Source: a virus. Taken from it: a stretch of 45,210 nucleotides of DNA. The notes beneath the pieces are model-generated. The model did no database searches and was not told the origin of the DNA. It saw only the letters and a program-made list of their open reading frames with translations. Location of the stretch: positions 1 to 45,210 of IMG/VR virus record IMGVR_UViG_3300050138_000206. The stretch is one strand, 5' to 3'. The translations under genes and the position numbers were made by a program. This document shows positions 31,612 through 39,524 of the stretch, in pieces; position 1 is the first letter of the stretch, and each line of letters begins with the position of its first letter.

Positions 31612-34091
31612 GTGCCCTCACCTGGGTCGCCGTCAGTCGTGTCGTCCTCACCGTCGTCAGACGTGGTGTGGTACAACAGGCCGCACCGGCAGTTGATGAC
31701 CTCTTCGGGGTCGCCGTCCTCATCGCCCGGATAGGCACATCCGTTGTCAAACGTCTCGTCGATCGGGATCTCGACGCCGTCGAGCTCCGCGTGGGAATCG
31801 CGAACGAGCGCATCGCCCTGTGTTAGCCATTCCTTTGTCTCGACGACGCCGGACAGGTTGGCCGACCGATACTCGCCCTCGTTGAGTGCGCCGATCGCCT
31901 CGGTGCGCGCGATCATGCGGGCACGCATGGCGGTCATGTCGTCGCCGAACGCCGTGCTCGAGACGAGATCGGCCATCTCCTTCATCGTCATGCTCGAGTC
32001 GAAGGCCAGCGACATCGCGGCCGTGATCTGTTCCTGCGTCGTCGGGCCGACATTGGCGGCCAGGTTCTTCGCCCGGCGTTTGATGGCGAGCGCGACCTGT
32101 GGGTTGGAGAGATCCCAGTTGACCGACAGCGCAGCCGACACGCCCATCCCACCGGTATCGACGGCCTCGCTGATGAGATCGGCGAAGTCCGACTCCCAGT
32201 CGAGAACGAAGAGGCCGCCCGGCACGCGGTAGAGATCTTTGATCTCCTTTAGGGCGGCATTCACATGCGGGTCGGGGATCGTTGCCCGAAGCGCGCGGCC
32301 ATGCGAGTGGTGGCGAATGATCTTGTCGACCTTGTCGCGCTCGATGCGGAAGCGGATATGCGCCGCTTGCTGCATCTTCGGCTCGTGCCGCTCGGCTTTC
32401 GATTGCAGCGCCTGCCACGCGGCCGTCCGTACCTCGGGTGCCAGCGCTGTGCGGCGCTGCTGCAACGGCTGCAGCACCTCGGCGCCGCTCGTCGAGCCAG
32501 GCTCGGACGTGATCACCGACTTTGGCGTCGGCTTCCCGCCCGGACCGCCCGCAGGTTTCTTGTCCTTCGGGTCGCCGCCACCCTTCCCCTTGTCGCCGGT
32601 GTTCGCGCCGGCTGCGGCCGCTTGCGCACCGGTCTTGATCGCGCCGACCCGCGCGTCGTGCATCTCCGACTGCTGGTCCACCGCTGCGAACTGCTCGGCG
32701 ACGGGCATGATCTTCGTCAGGCTCGGCACGTAGAGCGTGTCGGTGTCATCCATCTTGTCGGGTTGCCCGACGTAACTCCGACCCTCTTCGCGCGAGAGCA
32801 GGCCGCCGACGACGGCCGCCGTCACACGCGTCCACGTCTCGGTCTCGTCCTCGGTGAGCTCGGAGAGCGACTTACGCGAGAAGCGGCAATACGCGTTCGG
32901 GCCAAACTCCGGCATGAACCACGTATTGAAGAACGCTTCCCAGTCCCGCATCTGTGGCAGCACGGTCTCTTGGATCAGCCGGAAGCGCGCCTCGAGGAAC
33001 TGCTTGCCGGAGAGCCCGCCGCGATCACCGGCGCCGACCGCGGATCCCACACCAACCGCCCGCGGATCGACGCCGAAGCAGGCACAGATATCTTCGCGCG
33101 CGACTTGCCGAAGGTTGGGGAACTCCAAGTCTTTGAGCGTAAAGCCGATCTGCTTCACGTCTTTGACGCCGCCCATGAACGACGTCTTCCCGCGATCGCC
33201 GCGGCCGATGTTCCGCTCGTAGTACCGATCCTTGAGCTTCTGTGCTTCATGCTCGCCCAGGAGTGCGTCGAGCATGATAATCGTGCCCGCCGTCCCATCG
33301 TTGTGCACGACCTGGCGTACGTAGTTCGACGCTTCGTTGTCCGTCGAGATGTCGAGCAGCGCGGCGGCGGCCCGTGGGTAGCCGAAGATCCAATCGGTCG
33401 CCGTCATGTCGGCGCAGTGCAGCATGTCGAGCGCCGGCGTCCGGTGCCGGACCCCATACCGATCGCGCCAGTCGTAGAGGATCGGCTCTTCGGTCTCGGC
33501 GTCGAGATACACGTACATCAGTCGCTCGGGGTGCACGAGGCGGAGCATGAACGGCAGGCCGCCGCCGCTCGACTGGCCTTGGCGGTCCGACGTCGCACCC
33601 TCACGAATGATCGCCGCGAACCAATTGCCGTAGAGCGAGTAGTGCACACCGATCAGCTGACGGAATCGGTGCGGGCTCATCGAGAAGTACGGGCGATCGA
33701 ACACGGCTTGCGCGGGATGCTCAGGGAGGAGGATCACATCGCCCGCGCCACCCTTCTGGACCGTCTCCTTCTCTTGCAGCTTCCGGTACACTTCCATCGG
33801 CACGGCGGCGACGATGTTCGTAATCAGTCGGACGCAGGCCATGACCACCGGGTGCTTCTCGAAGCCGATGAGCCGCGCCTGTGTGCCGTCCCGCTGCATT
33901 GTCGACGGCGTGTCGCCTTTGGTGATCGACCAGCCGGCTTGGTTGTTAGCCAGTCCCCAGTTGCCGACCGAGCCCGCGGACCGACGTACGAGCGCGCCGC
34001 TCCCGTTCACCGAGGACGGCGTGGACACGCGCGCGACGCGCTGGCGTTCGGCCAGCACGGCGCGCGTCGAGTCCGACAACAGGCGTTGCAT
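31608..34091 (-). CDS. Portal protein fused to a MuF-type head morphogenesis domain (827 aa)
   Basis: Residues ~75-480 are an HK97-type portal: HPVVMACVRLITNIVAAVPM, FRQLIGVHYSLYGNWFAAII, HNDGTAGTIIMLDALL, LSGKQFLEARFRLIQETVLP. A Gly/Pro/Lys-rich linker (~490-550) joins a helical region to a Phage_Mu_F-like domain. The latter has MIARTEAIGALNEGEYRSA, WLTQGDALVRDSHAELDG and the closing NCRCGLLY near 800. Portal and MuF are separate genes in most phages, so this is a natural fusion. The portal ring is the DNA gate; MuF proteins are internal head proteins ejected or used in assembly. Confidence 0.85.
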   Translation of the reverse strand: MQRLLSDSTRAVLAERQRVARVSTPSSVNGSGALVRRSAGSVGNWGLANNQAGWSITKGDTPSTMQRDGTQARLIGFEKHPVVMACVRLITNIVAAVPMEVYRKLQEKETVQKGGAGDVILLPEHPAQAVFDRPYFSMSPHRFRQLIGVHYSLYGNWFAAIIREGATSDRQGQSSGGGLPFMLRLVHPERLMYVYLDAETEEPILYDWRDRYGVRHRTPALDMLHCADMTATDWIFGYPRAAAALLDISTDNEASNYVRQVVHNDGTAGTIIMLDALLGEHEAQKLKDRYYERNIGRGDRGKTSFMGGVKDVKQIGFTLKDLEFPNLRQVAREDICACFGVDPRAVGVGSAVGAGDRGGLSGKQFLEARFRLIQETVLPQMRDWEAFFNTWFMPEFGPNAYCRFSRKSLSELTEDETETWTRVTAAVVGGLLSREEGRSYVGQPDKMDDTDTLYVPSLTKIMPVAEQFAAVDQQSEMHDARVGAIKTGAQAAAAGANTGDKGKGGGDPKDKKPAGGPGGKPTPKSVITSEPGSTSGAEVLQPLQQRRTALAPEVRTAAWQALQSKAERHEPKMQQAAHIRFRIERDKVDKIIRHHSHGRALRATIPDPHVNAALKEIKDLYRVPGGLFVLDWESDFADLISEAVDTGGMGVSAALSVNWDLSNPQVALAIKRRAKNLAANVGPTTQEQITAAMSLAFDSSMTMKEMADLVSSTAFGDDMTAMRARMIARTEAIGALNEGEYRSANLSGVVETKEWLTQGDALVRDSHAELDGVEIPIDETFDNGCAYPGDEDGDPEEVINCRCGLLYHTTSDDGEDDTTDGDPGEGT

Positions 34092-34111
34092 CGCGGGGAA
34101 TGCCCCGCGAG

Positions 34112-34495
34112 TTACGCGGCCGGTGCAGCGGGTGGCAGAATACTCGTGTCGAGACTCTGGATCACTGCATCGTGCGCGGCGATCGCAGCGGCCTGCGTCT
34201 GCAGCGTCGAGTCGACCGTGTCGAGTCGAGTCCCAAGTGCGGTGGCATCAGCGGCCGAGATCCCGCCACTGCTCACACCTGCCTGGAGCGCAGCCTGCAC
34301 GTCGGCAGACAGCTTCGTCATGTCGGTCGCCACCTGCGTCTGCGCGGCCGTCTGAGCCGTGCTGTCAGTCTGTAGCTTGTCGATCTTTGCGTTGAGGTCG
34401 TCGATGGCGGCCATGATAGTCCCCAGCTTAGAGAGAATGGTGTCTAGGCGCGTGGTGAGCGCGCCTAGCGAAAAGAATGAGCGGAGCCAGTTCAC
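34112..34495 (-). CDS. Coiled-coil protein of the head region (127 aa)
   Basis: The GTG overlaps the upstream stop (GTGA). A short hydrophobic N-terminus (MNWLRSFFSLGALTTRLDTI) is followed by long heptad-like helices (MAAIDDLNAKIDKLQTDSTA, LGTRLDTVDSTLQTQAAAIA) and a Pro/Ala tail. This could be a trimeric coiled coil, perhaps a small scaffold or fibre. No specific family. Confidence 0.6.
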   Translation of the reverse strand: MNWLRSFFSLGALTTRLDTILSKLGTIMAAIDDLNAKIDKLQTDSTAQTAAQTQVATDMTKLSADVQAALQAGVSSGGISAADATALGTRLDTVDSTLQTQAAAIAAHDAVIQSLDTSILPPAAPAA

Positions 34496-34833
34496 GAGCT
34501 GCGGGAGAGCAGCCGCTGCACGCCGACCGAGCTACCGGTTGCGCTCAAGCCCGCAGCCACACCCGCCGTGTACGCGGTCGCCCATGCGGCCGCCGTCTGG
34601 GTGATGCCGCTCGAGGCGCCAGCGCTGGCATCGCTCGTGATGTTCTGTGTGGCGGCGACGATCACGACCTCGACGCCCTCGGTCTGGAACTGGTCGAGCG
34701 TCGGCGACCGCATCGCCCAGTACTGATCGACCGCTTCGCCCGGTGAGGCCGCGACGAACCACGCGACGCCGCCATTGGACGACCGCACGCGGTACACGTA
34801 CGTGACGCCGGGATACCCGTAGTTACCAGCCAT
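34492..34833 (-). CDS. Hypothetical protein (113 aa)
   Basis: The N-terminal half is beta-like (GYPGVTYVYRVRSSNGGVAW, then SPGEAVDQYW). The second half is an Ala/Thr-rich helix (AAAWATAYTAGVAAGLSATG). It sits between the terminase and portal genes. I do not recognise it. Confidence 0.55.
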   Translation of the reverse strand: MAGNYGYPGVTYVYRVRSSNGGVAWFVAASPGEAVDQYWAMRSPTLDQFQTEGVEVVIVAATQNITSDASAGASSGITQTAAAWATAYTAGVAAGLSATGSSVGVQRLLSRSS

Positions 34834-34838
34834 GATCG

Positions 34839-35078
34839 TTATCCTCGTCGATGTTGGTGGGGCCGGTCATAGCGGACATCATGGCCGGGACGGACACGGA
34901 GTCGGGGCATCGTCGCCGCCAACCACCGGCGGATCGCCACGAGATCGAACGGCGTGGCGGGCCGTGGCAGATCGATCCCGAGCCCATCGTGCGAGAGTCG
35001 CGCGTCGGGAACAATCGTGCGGAGCACACCGCCAGCCGCGAACCACGCGTCGGTGAGATTGACGGTGCGCTCAGGCAC
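34839..35078 (-). CDS. Hypothetical protein (79 aa)
   Basis: The GTG start at 35078 overlaps the preceding stop by a few bases; a longer frame runs through the upstream gene in another phase and is unlikely. The product contains VNLTDAWFAAGGVLRTIVPD and FDLVAIRRWLAATMPRL, then an Arg/His/Asp-rich tail. It may be a small DNA- or metal-binding protein, but no motif is decisive. Confidence 0.5.
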   Translation of the reverse strand: MPERTVNLTDAWFAAGGVLRTIVPDARLSHDGLGIDLPRPATPFDLVAIRRWLAATMPRLRVRPGHDVRYDRPHQHRRG

Positions 35079-35418
35079 GCTGGCGCTCCTGGCTGAGCCG
35101 CTGCTCGCGCATGGCGCGGTTCGTCGCTTGAAGCTTCTGCCAGATCTCGGGATGCGCGCGGTAGTAGCGCTTGCCGTATTCGGATTTCCGCTTCGCGCTT
35201 TTCTCTGCGCTCTTGGCGAGACACTCCTGACAGCGCGCGGGCGGACGTGCACCGATGGTGGTGAAGAGTCCGACGTCGCCCGAGCGCTCGTAGATGTCGA
35301 GCCCCGTACAGCCACACGTGTAGTGGACCGGCATGCAGATGTGGCGGCTCGGCACGCCGGTGACGAGCACGTTGTGCCAGCGCGGGCCGCCCATCAGTTG
35401 CACCATCATGCGGTGCAA
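35071..35418 (-). CDS. Cys-rich hypothetical protein (115 aa)
   Basis: Contains YTCGCTGLD and ARCQECLAKSAEK, a likely zinc-binding four-Cys arrangement. A very basic helical tail (KSAKRKSEYGKRYYRAHPEI) suits nucleic-acid binding. The start is uncertain: TTG 35418, ATG 35409 or ATG 35406. All lie in or next to a perfect RNA hairpin. It follows the large terminase gene. Confidence 0.55.
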   Translation of the reverse strand: MHRMMVQLMGGPRWHNVLVTGVPSRHICMPVHYTCGCTGLDIYERSGDVGLFTTIGARPPARCQECLAKSAEKSAKRKSEYGKRYYRAHPEIWQKLQATNRAMREQRLSQERQRA

Positions 35419-35419
35419 C
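35397..35419 (-). promoter_or_regulatory. Hairpin at the start of the Cys-rich gene
   Basis: GTTGCACC and GGTGCAAC form a perfect 8-bp inverted repeat around a 7-nt loop that holds the ATG-ATG start codons on the minus strand. In mRNA this would hide or present the start, just after the terminase stop. No T-run follows, so it is not a rho-independent terminator. Confidence 0.5.
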
Positions 35420-35427
35420 CCAGCGAG

Positions 35428-36807
35428 CTACACGACGAACACCTGTGGCCCGATGAGGAGATGCGAGAGCGCCCACACGAGCGCGTCAACGCGATCCGGT
35501 GAGGTCGAGATCCCACCGCCCGCGCGCGTGAGCAGATCGTGCTCACTCCGCTCGTCGGGGATGAACGTGCACATCTGGTCCTCGAGTGTGCCGAACGTCC
35601 CGACGTGGTGCACGCGCTCCTGTTCGTACAATGCCGCGACCGGCTCAGCGCGTATGCGCTTGCCGCGGGATGCTGTGACTTTGGTGATGGCGAGCGAAGG
35701 GTCGACAACTCTCAGCGCCTCTTCTACGAGGTCACCGCCATTGTTGACTTCACATACAATGCGGTCTGCCGAGAGGGCTCGATAAGCGTTGGCCACCTGT
35801 TCAGGCCAGCGTGAAGCTGGGTATCGGCCTGACACATCGCGGAGAATAAAGGCGTGGCCCTTCCACGCGCCCGTCCCCAACGCTGCCGCAATAATACCCG
35901 TCTCGTTGCTGTCCGCGCTAGAGGTCACCGCCGGGTCGACCCCGATGACCAGCCGGCCGAGGCTGGTGAGCGCGGGGTGATCCGGCCCGACTCGGTTGTG
36001 TTCGATCAGCGAATAGCGCCAGAGCGCGCCCGGGATATCGGTCAGGAGCTCGGCGTAAATCTCCTGGCGTCCGAGCGTCGTCCCTTCGTAGCGCTCGACG
36101 ACATCGGTCCACCACGAGTCGGCCAGGTTCGCGCGATTCGCGTGGCTCGAGTCGGTCGTCACGATACACGTGCTCGCCGCCTGCTGCGATTCTTTCAAGA
36201 GCGACCGAATCAGCGGGATCGGCTTAGGCGTCGTGGTGAGGACCACTTGCGGATGCTCGCCAACCCTCAGACCGAGCAGCGCATTGTCGAACGACGCCTG
36301 CGGGTACTGCCAGCTCGAGATCTCGTCGAGCCACGCGAAGGAGCTATTCAGTCCGCGGAACCGGTCCGGCTCGGCGCCCGACCGCACGGAGCCGATGACG
36401 CCGTTGGGCCACACGACCCGCTGCTTCGACGGCGCGTAGTGCGGCGTGAAGTCGGCGGGCGAGGTCGCGAGGATGCCAGCCGGGCCCTGCACCATGATAT
36501 CACGAGCATCGGACGGTGTCGCAGCGCCAAGCAGGATCATGGCGTCATGGCCGAGCCGCGCGCGTCGGTTCGTGACGTTGGCGCCCGTCCATGTCTTGCC
36601 GGCGCCCCGTCCGCCGAGCAGGAGCCATTTGTGCCAGTTACCCGTCGGCTCCCGCTGACTCGCCCGTGCCCAAAACTCGTAGTCCTTGGCCCACGCCAGA
36701 AACGTCGACGTCGGCATCTTGGCGATGATCGATTCCCGCACCGAGGGCGGCAGCGACGCGAGATAGTCGGCGGAGTACGTCCCGCTTCGCTTCGTGTGTG
36801 TCGGCAA
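35428..36807 (-). CDS. terL: Terminase large subunit
   Basis: A 459-residue packaging motor. Walker A is GGRGAGKT at 65-72 and Walker B is FAWLDEI near 157-163. A motif III-like TTTPKP follows (191-196). The RNase H-like nuclease domain shows an acidic residue in IGVDPAV (Asp291), a second in CEVNNGGD and a third in RVDALVWALSHL. N-terminal WLLLGGRGAGKT context is typical of Terminase_6-class enzymes. Its first ~56 codons overlap the small-subunit gene in another frame. A later ATG (36717) would shorten the overlap. Confidence 0.9.
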   Translation of the reverse strand: MPTHTKRSGTYSADYLASLPPSVRESIIAKMPTSTFLAWAKDYEFWARASQREPTGNWHKWLLLGGRGAGKTWTGANVTNRRARLGHDAMILLGAATPSDARDIMVQGPAGILATSPADFTPHYAPSKQRVVWPNGVIGSVRSGAEPDRFRGLNSSFAWLDEISSWQYPQASFDNALLGLRVGEHPQVVLTTTPKPIPLIRSLLKESQQAASTCIVTTDSSHANRANLADSWWTDVVERYEGTTLGRQEIYAELLTDIPGALWRYSLIEHNRVGPDHPALTSLGRLVIGVDPAVTSSADSNETGIIAAALGTGAWKGHAFILRDVSGRYPASRWPEQVANAYRALSADRIVCEVNNGGDLVEEALRVVDPSLAITKVTASRGKRIRAEPVAALYEQERVHHVGTFGTLEDQMCTFIPDERSEHDLLTRAGGGISTSPDRVDALVWALSHLLIGPQVFVV

Positions 36808-37096
36808 TGGTCTCCCCCGTGCTCAGCTGCAACTCTTGTTTGTAGTTCTGGCCCAGCACCGAACGCGCCAGGTGTAACACGGTCGGCACGTCGTCTTTGT
36901 CGAGTAACCGCTTGAGTGCCATGCGGATGGCGTTCTTTTCTTTGGCGTGTCCGCGCTGAATAGCAGTTACGTACCCGCGCCTCGACAACGTGGCCCTCGA
37001 CAAGCCGGTGAGGAGCGCAATCTCATCCCACTGGCAGCCGGCTGCGGCCATCGTTTCAACCTGCTGCTCCGTGTCAATCTGCTTTTGTTTAGCCAT
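36638..37096 (-). CDS. Probable terminase small subunit
   Basis: A 152-residue protein. The N-terminal helix-turn-helix (WDEIALLTGLSRATLSRRGY) suits recognition of the packaging start site. A helical oligomerisation region follows (IRMALKRLLDKDDVPTVLHL, SVLGQNYKQELQ). It directly precedes the large subunit. The last ~50 residues lie out of frame over the large-subunit gene and are low-complexity. ATG 37096 is preferred; GTG 37099 is one codon earlier. Confidence 0.75.
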   Translation of the reverse strand: MAKQKQIDTEQQVETMAAAGCQWDEIALLTGLSRATLSRRGYVTAIQRGHAKEKNAIRMALKRLLDKDDVPTVLHLARSVLGQNYKQELQLSTGETIADTHEAKRDVLRRLSRVAAALGAGIDHRQDADVDVSGVGQGLRVLGTGESAGADG

Positions 37097-37328
37097 CACT
37101 CGGGTGCTCGCGCGTCGTCTGAAACGTCGGCTCGGCGCCCGTTCGATCGACGACGCGCACCGCGCACCCCATGACCGCGGTCGTACAGAGGTGCACGAAC
37201 ATGGTAGCGAACTCAGTCGAGACGTACATCGTGCCGTGTCCGATCATGTGGCCTGGCTCGCCGAGTGAGACGCGGACGCGTCGTTGCCACTGGGGCTGAT
37301 GGCGGTCGACCTCGAGCGAGAGGATCAC
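37089..37328 (-). CDS. Hypothetical protein (79 aa)
   Basis: The GTG at 37328 overlaps the preceding stop (GTGA). A long frame upstream of this point lies over the zinc-ribbon gene and is not coding. The product is beta-rich (LSLEVDRHQPQWQRRVRVSL, then VSTEFATMFVHLCTTAVMGC). No motif is recognised. Confidence 0.55.
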   Translation of the reverse strand: MILSLEVDRHQPQWQRRVRVSLGEPGHMIGHGTMYVSTEFATMFVHLCTTAVMGCAVRVVDRTGAEPTFQTTREHPSDG

Positions 37329-37588
37329 GTGATCCCATGCCTCGCACGGATCGTGGCTGATGCGGCGACGATGACCTTCGACCGGTTCGCGAACTGCTGC
37401 TCGTCGGGTGTGAGCTTCCGCATGCGCATGCGACTGTCGTACTTCGCCACCGCGCCACAGCTGTTGCAGATGGCGAAGTCGTTCGGCCGCGCCATCACCG
37501 GCTCGACGAGGTTGACCATCGCGTTGAGCTTGGCGTTGCACACCGGGCAGCGCTGGGCCGGGACGGGGAGTTCGGGCGAGAAGGCCAT
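37325..37588 (-). CDS. Zinc-ribbon protein (87 aa)
   Basis: Two CxxC knuckles, RCPVCNAKLNAM and ICNSCGAVAKYD, are 25 residues apart and should bind one zinc. A basic tail follows (SRMRMRKLTPDEQQ). TGATG couples it to the upstream gene. Small zinc ribbons of phages often bind DNA or regulate transcription, possibly of late genes here since the terminase genes follow. That role is inference. Confidence 0.65.
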   Translation of the reverse strand: MAFSPELPVPAQRCPVCNAKLNAMVNLVEPVMARPNDFAICNSCGAVAKYDSRMRMRKLTPDEQQFANRSKVIVAASATIRARHGIT

Positions 37589-37953
37589 CAGCGACCGTCC
37601 GCGCCTTTCTTCGGGATGATCGGCACGGTGAGTCGCTTCTCGAGTGCCTCGAGCGCGACGCCGCTCGTGTCGGCCGCAGTCGGGTATCGCTCGCGCAGCA
37701 GCGCTTCGATCGTGTCTGTGTGGCGCGTGAGATCGGGCACCAGCGGGCCGTACGTTGTCGGATCCGTGCGCACGATGGTGAGCATGTCGCGGAGTTCCTC
37801 GTGCAGCGGCACGAGCGCCACGCGCAGATCCTTGGGCGGGCCGCCCTCGTTGAGCGCCGGGATCTGGTGGCCTTTCATGGCGCGGAAGGCGGCGAGCTGA
37901 GCGCCCATCGTGTCGAGTCGCCGCGCGATCGTATCGAACGTCGGGGTTGTCAT
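37588..37953 (-). CDS. Hypothetical helical protein (121 aa)
   Basis: The start at 37953 overlaps the upstream stop (ATGA). It contains FDTIARRLDTMGAQLAAFRA, then LVPLHEELRDMLTIVRTDPT, and appears mostly helical with some coiled-coil character. No family is recognised. It lies in the string of small genes that leads into the terminase block. Confidence 0.55.
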   Translation of the reverse strand: MTTPTFDTIARRLDTMGAQLAAFRAMKGHQIPALNEGGPPKDLRVALVPLHEELRDMLTIVRTDPTTYGPLVPDLTRHTDTIEALLRERYPTAADTSGVALEALEKRLTVPIIPKKGADGR

Positions 37954-38414
37954 GGTGTGCCCTGTTTGAGATATAGCGCAGCGTGCTCGGGTCCAGCGAG
38001 CGCATCGGCGAAGCCGGCCTGGTCCTGCGGGAGCAAGAGCGCGAGCAAGAGACACGCGCCGCGTCCGACATCGCGCCGATGCCAGCTTGGCGAGCCAACG
38101 CCCCAGAAAAGCAGCGCAGTATGCACCTGCAGCACGCGCGCCATGAGTGCGGCGCCGAGCGGCTCGCGCAACTTGGACTGCGCCATTGTCATTTGGGCGC
38201 GGGTGCCGTCCATGAGTTCGACGTGACACTCGACGGTATTGGCGACGAGATCGTAGATAACGCGGCTCGTGAGGAGTGGGCGCACGTATTCGTATTCCGC
38301 CACGGGCACATCGATGTCGACGACCTCTTGGATCGGCGACTCATCGACGGACTGATGCAGGTAAGGCACGATCGCCCGCGCAGCTTTCTCGATCTTCTTC
38401 TGACGGCGCGTCAT
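37950..38414 (-). CDS. Hypothetical protein (154 aa)
   Basis: The ATG at 38414 overlaps the VRR-NUC stop. A basic N-terminus (MTRRQKKIEKAARAIVPYLH) is followed by PIQEVVDIDVPVAEYEYVRP and a hydrophobic segment near the end (GACLLLALLLPQ). It resembles no family I know. The terminal hydrophobic stretch is short for a membrane span. Confidence 0.55.
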   Translation of the reverse strand: MTRRQKKIEKAARAIVPYLHQSVDESPIQEVVDIDVPVAEYEYVRPLLTSRVIYDLVANTVECHVELMDGTRAQMTMAQSKLREPLGAALMARVLQVHTALLFWGVGSPSWHRRDVGRGACLLLALLLPQDQAGFADALAGPEHAALYLKQGTP

Positions 38415-38719
38415 GCGGGCCGCCCGAGCCAGTCGCGCACGACTTCGACGCCGCCGAGCAGGTAGATAATGCCATGCTGATCGCACAGGCTGTGGAACCG
38501 TTTCTGTGTCTGCGTCTCGCGCGCCGTGCTGTGCTTGACTTGGACATAGGCGTGACCGCGGAGCGGCGAGAACGTGATCTGATCCGGCACGCCCGGCGTC
38601 TGTGGCACGCGTCCGCTCACGGCCAGTCGGTAGACGTCGCACTCGCACTGCCTGAGCAGCGAACACACGCGCTCGTACTCGGGCCAACCCGACGCCTCGT
38701 CCCGGGTCGAGCGGTTCAT
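38411..38719 (-). CDS. VRR-NUC-type nuclease (102 aa)
   Basis: A small PD-(D/E)xK nuclease of the VRR-NUC class. An N-terminal Glu is in SGWPEYERVC, the Asp is in TPGVPDQITFS, and the catalytic Q-V-K is in GHAYVQVKHSTA; a C-terminal helix follows. Free-standing VRR-NUC genes are frequent in phages and probably resolve branched DNA in replication or packaging. Its place near the terminase genes supports that. Confidence 0.8.
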   Translation of the reverse strand: MNRSTRDEASGWPEYERVCSLLRQCECDVYRLAVSGRVPQTPGVPDQITFSPLRGHAYVQVKHSTARETQTQKRFHSLCDQHGIIYLLGGVEVVRDWLGRPA

Positions 38720-39114
38720 CGGCCGCGCGTCGCCGGCGTGGCGGGTGGCAGCGGCGTCAGCGGCTCGCCTGGCTCGGCGTCGCGAGGCTGCCAGCGCCAG
38801 CGGAGCCAGGTCCGCGCCTGCTGGACTTCCGAGCCGTTCATTTCGCGCTCGGCCTCTTTCTGGTCGAATAGCACAACGCGCTCGTCCGAGCCGAGCGTGC
38901 AGGTCGATGGGAACGGCGGCTCTTTGCCTTTCGGCTTCGGCGTATCCGGTGGCTTGGACTGGAACACGATCGGCTTCGTGCCGTAGGAGCTCGCGATTAC
39001 GAGCGTCGGCCGGTTCTGGGTCCACGTGCCGTCGGCGTTCCGGGTCGCCGGCTGTGGACTGAACTTGACATAAACACATTGCTGGTAAGTCTGCTGTGGC
39101 TGTGGAGCTGTCAT
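38716..39114 (-). CDS. Hypothetical protein (132 aa)
   Basis: Contains YQQCVYVKFSPQPATRNADG and PTLVIASSYGTKPIVFQSKP, then Pro-rich segments (FQSKPPDTPKPKGKEPPF and PGEPLTPLPPATPA) that are probably disordered. Both ends overlap neighbouring genes by ATGA. No function can be read from it. Confidence 0.55.
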   Translation of the reverse strand: MTAPQPQQTYQQCVYVKFSPQPATRNADGTWTQNRPTLVIASSYGTKPIVFQSKPPDTPKPKGKEPPFPSTCTLGSDERVVLFDQKEAEREMNGSEVQQARTWLRWRWQPRDAEPGEPLTPLPPATPATRGR

Positions 39115-39524
39115 CTGGATGCCCTCTGTTTGCGTTGATATTCACGGCTGATGGCGTTCGCGCAAGCACGGCACCGGCGGCCACCCGTTGGTCGAGCCCA
39201 CGTGTTCTCGGGTGTGAACTCATGGCCGTGCTTGCAGTGTGTCTTGGCGCCGCCGGGATTCCAGCCGCGGCCCTTGGCTGCCATGTCGCGCATGTTGTCG
39301 CGGTGAGTACCAGCAAACAGGTGCGCGACGTTCACACAGGCCGGGTTGTCACACGAGTGCATCACATGCACGCCCTTGGGCAGCGGACCGTGCGTAGTCT
39401 CGTAAGCCCTACGGTGCGCATACACCTGGCCGTGCCCGGTTCGCTGGTATTGCTCAGCGTCGTACACCTGGCCGTATCCGGCTTTCGTCCGCGTGCCCTG
39501 CCATTCGACGCAGTCAGAGTTCAT
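39111..39524 (-). CDS. HNH homing endonuclease
   Basis: A 137-residue protein with CVEWQGTRTKAGYGQVY, THGPLPKGVHVMHSCDNPAC, VNVAHLFAGTHRDNMRDMAA and a C-terminal Cys/His ribbon ([26 protein letters not shown]). The order and spacing follow the HNH at 2963-3439 closely, and both contain NMRDM and [10 protein letters not shown]. The two genes are probably recent relatives. The start at 39524 has GAGG five bases upstream; a longer start at 39560 would overlap the GT2 gene further. Confidence 0.9.
   Translation of the reverse strand: MNSDCVEWQGTRTKAGYGQVYDAEQYQRTGHGQVYAHRRAYETTHGPLPKGVHVMHSCDNPACVNVAHLFAGTHRDNMRDMAAKGRGWNPGGAKTHCKHGHEFTPENTWARPTGGRRCRACANAISREYQRKQRASR

Noticed and set aside
32265-34355. 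Long plus-strand open frame opposite the portal gene
   Set aside because: It is antisense to a strongly recognised portal-MuF protein and has no motif of its own.
35854-36915. Plus-strand open frame opposite the large terminase
   Set aside because: Antisense shadow of terL with Arg-rich composition.
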